Positions 14,229-15,527 of a DNA stretch of 15,527 nucleotides are shown here, in pieces; positions within the stretch are counted from its first letter, which is position 1; each line of letters opens with the position of its first letter. The translations under genes were made by a program, and so were the position numbers. The DNA lies in contig JAAYDH010000072.1 of NCBI GenBank assembly GCA_012729405.1, forward strand, positions 1 through 15,527, given 5' to 3'. Under the pieces are notes generated by a model. It was not told where the DNA came from. It was given only the letters and a program-made list of their open reading frames with translations, and searched no databases. Source of the DNA: Erysipelotrichaceae bacterium. Its GTDB lineage: Bacteria > Bacillota_I > Bacilli_A > RFN20 > CAG-826.

Positions 14229-15527
14229 TTCCGCTACCCTCCTCTTGCTCTAGTTCAGCTTTTGGGTAAACTTTTTGCTCATTTTTGACGTAGCAGATAT
14301 CTCTAAAACTACAATATTTGCATGGGCCTTCTTTATCTAAAAATTGGGGTCGAACAGGAAATTGATTCTCGCGAATCTTTTTGTTTCCATCGATAAATAA
14401 GCATCTGGCTTCATCCGCTAGGGAACGGAAATATTCTTTAGATTGTTTGCGGCTTTTCGCGTCGAATGTTCCGTCTTTTTTCAATCGCAATGATTTGATA
14501 AAACTAGATTCTGATCCCGGCTCACCGAAGGTGGTATCAATACTTTTCACCGCCATTATGTCGTCAACTACGTAGCCGTCAAGTTTGAGGTAAGTAGGCA
14601 CCAAGGCGTCTTCTTTTATTTGACGTTTGATGGAATCAGGAATGACGTGATGGATAAAGAGTCCGGCCAATTCGTAATGGTTGAATTTTTCAGATTGGCT
14701 GACTAGTAAAGCATAGGTCGGTAATTGGAACGAACTTCCGAACTGTACAAGGCTGGGTGAAAATGATTCTTTTCCGGTCTTGTAATCCAACAAGAACATA
14801 TATCGGTCATCGGTAATGACAATCTTATCGATTTTTCCTTCCACCACCGTTTGATTATCAAGGTCAAAAGAAAGATTCTCCTCCATGTAAAAACGTGGAT
14901 GGGACATCTTAGATTGATGCAAGCCAATTGCTTCGACGGCTACTTTAATATCTTTTTTTAGTTGATTTAATAAAACTTGCTCAGCAATTGAAAACGGGTA
15001 ACTTTGGTTTTCGATTTGATAAGCGCGTCGATATGATGACTCAAAGTCGAATCCATCTTCTTGAATGTCTTGGAAGATGTGATGAGCAATATTACCCAAA
15101 CATAGGTGGAAACTATTTTCGAAAGGGTCAAGTTTTAAGGCCGCTGACGCAAAGTATTGGAAAGGGCAGGCATGATAGACTTTCATGCGGGAATAAGAGT
15201 GTTTCAATCTCTTTTCCAAGTTAAATACCTTTGCCCCAGTAAACTCGTTATCATATGAATCGTAAGGAATGCTAACCACACTATTCAAAGCAAAAAAATC
15301 ATCGCTCTTTTCATGAAAATATTTATCAAGATCCTTTTGAGCCGCTAAAGCTAGCTCAGCGTAAATTTTACTATAGTAAATTTTCGGCAAAACACCTCTT
15401 CTTACTTCCATATTCCACAACTTAGCGAAAGGAGAGGGATAGAAATAATTATTGGAAAAACGCTCCCCAAAAGAAAAACGGAATTCGTTATTTTGGGCGA
15501 AGAATAAATGCAATGTATCCGATGAAA
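14218..15527 (-). CDS. addB: ATP-dependent helicase/nuclease subunit B (AddB), C-terminal part
   Basis: The frame is open through the right edge of the window, so the 5' part of the gene is missing; about 436 residues are visible (numbering below from the TTG at 15513). This is the C-terminal nuclease of AddB. Visible residues: first iron-sulfur cysteine C116 in YHACPFQYF; histidines in GNIAHHIF (140-147); GKID (D229); the DYKTG nuclease motif (D243, K245); Q263 and Y267 in QLPTY; and the last three cluster cysteines in CKYCSFRDIC (C398, C401, C407). All four cluster ligands and the nuclease residues are present. It partners with AddA, whose start lies inside its last codons. The TTG at 15513 has no special support as a start and is only the first such codon in view. 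Confidence 0.93.
   Translation of the reverse strand, partial: SSDTLHLFFAQNNEFRFSFGERFSNNYFYPSPFAKLWNMEVRRGVLPKIYYSKIYAELALAAQKDLDKYFHEKSDDFFALNSVVSIPYDSYDNEFTGAKVFNLEKRLKHSYSRMKVYHACPFQYFASAALKLDPFENSFHLCLGNIAHHIFQDIQEDGFDFESSYRRAYQIENQSYPFSIAEQVLLNQLKKDIKVAVEAIGLHQSKMSHPRFYMEENLSFDLDNQTVVEGKIDKIVITDDRYMFLLDYKTGKESFSPSLVQFGSSFQLPTYALLVSQSEKFNHYELAGLFIHHVIPDSIKRQIKEDALVPTYLKLDGYVVDDIMAVKSIDTTFGEPGSESSFIKSLRLKKDGTFDAKSRKQSKEYFRSLADEARCLFIDGNKKIRENQFPVRPQFLDKEGPCKYCSFRDICYVKNEQKVYPKAELEQEEGSGNGI

Noticed and set aside
14703..14927. Possible frameshift or second gene within addB
   Set aside because: The main addB frame is continuous with all nuclease and cysteine motifs, so the alternative frame is a shadow.
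1..15527. Mobile elements, CRISPR arrays, tRNA, rRNA, direct repeats
   Set aside because: I found no terminal inverted repeats, transposase-like proteins, regularly spaced repeats or structured RNA genes; nearly all bases are in housekeeping genes.

Overview
The window reads as a chromosomal, housekeeping stretch of a moderately low-GC bacterium of the Bacillota/Mycoplasmatota side (Bacilli-like). Reasons: AddAB rather than RecBCD, a Bacillus-like order of F-type ATP synthase genes, strong AGGAGG ribosome binding sites, and a TGS-domain nucleoside kinase of the kind found in Firmicutes. TGA is a real stop (two genes end in it) and TGG is the Trp codon, so this is not a code-4 mycoplasma. I would guess an uncultured Erysipelotrichales/RF39/Acholeplasma-like lineage, with low certainty.

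Layout. Positions 2-301 (+) hold the 3' end of an unrecognised gene that runs into, and overlaps by 23 bases, the end of a long minus-strand operon. That operon (8172 down to 279) has ten genes packed with gaps of 0-11 bases or short overlaps: a pyrophosphate-type phosphofructokinase, then atpI, atpB, atpE, atpF, atpH, atpA, atpG, atpD and atpC. A good sigma-A-like promoter (TTGAAA-17-GATAAT) lies just upstream of the phosphofructokinase. A 228-base divergent intergenic region follows, with a second promoter for a plus-strand nucleoside kinase (8401-10041) and an odd hairpin. A bidirectional terminator at 10061-10087 separates the kinase from a minus-strand recombination operon: addB (5' end outside the window), addA, and a DUF5677-like gene of unknown role, joined by 8-11 base overlaps.

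How the genes fit together. The large operon puts one glycolytic enzyme, apparently PPi-using, at the head of the complete ATP synthase gene set. The c subunit carries a glutamate in each transmembrane helix (E20 and E53, exactly 33 apart) plus the Thr/Thr/Tyr pattern of Na+-binding c rings, so the enzyme may be Na+-coupled. That and the pfp-atp linkage are the most interesting points. AddA and AddB both keep helicase and/or nuclease residues and the AddB iron-sulfur cysteines in view, so the repair nuclease should be functional. I see no mobile element, CRISPR array, tRNA or rRNA, and no gene-free stretch over 300 bases.
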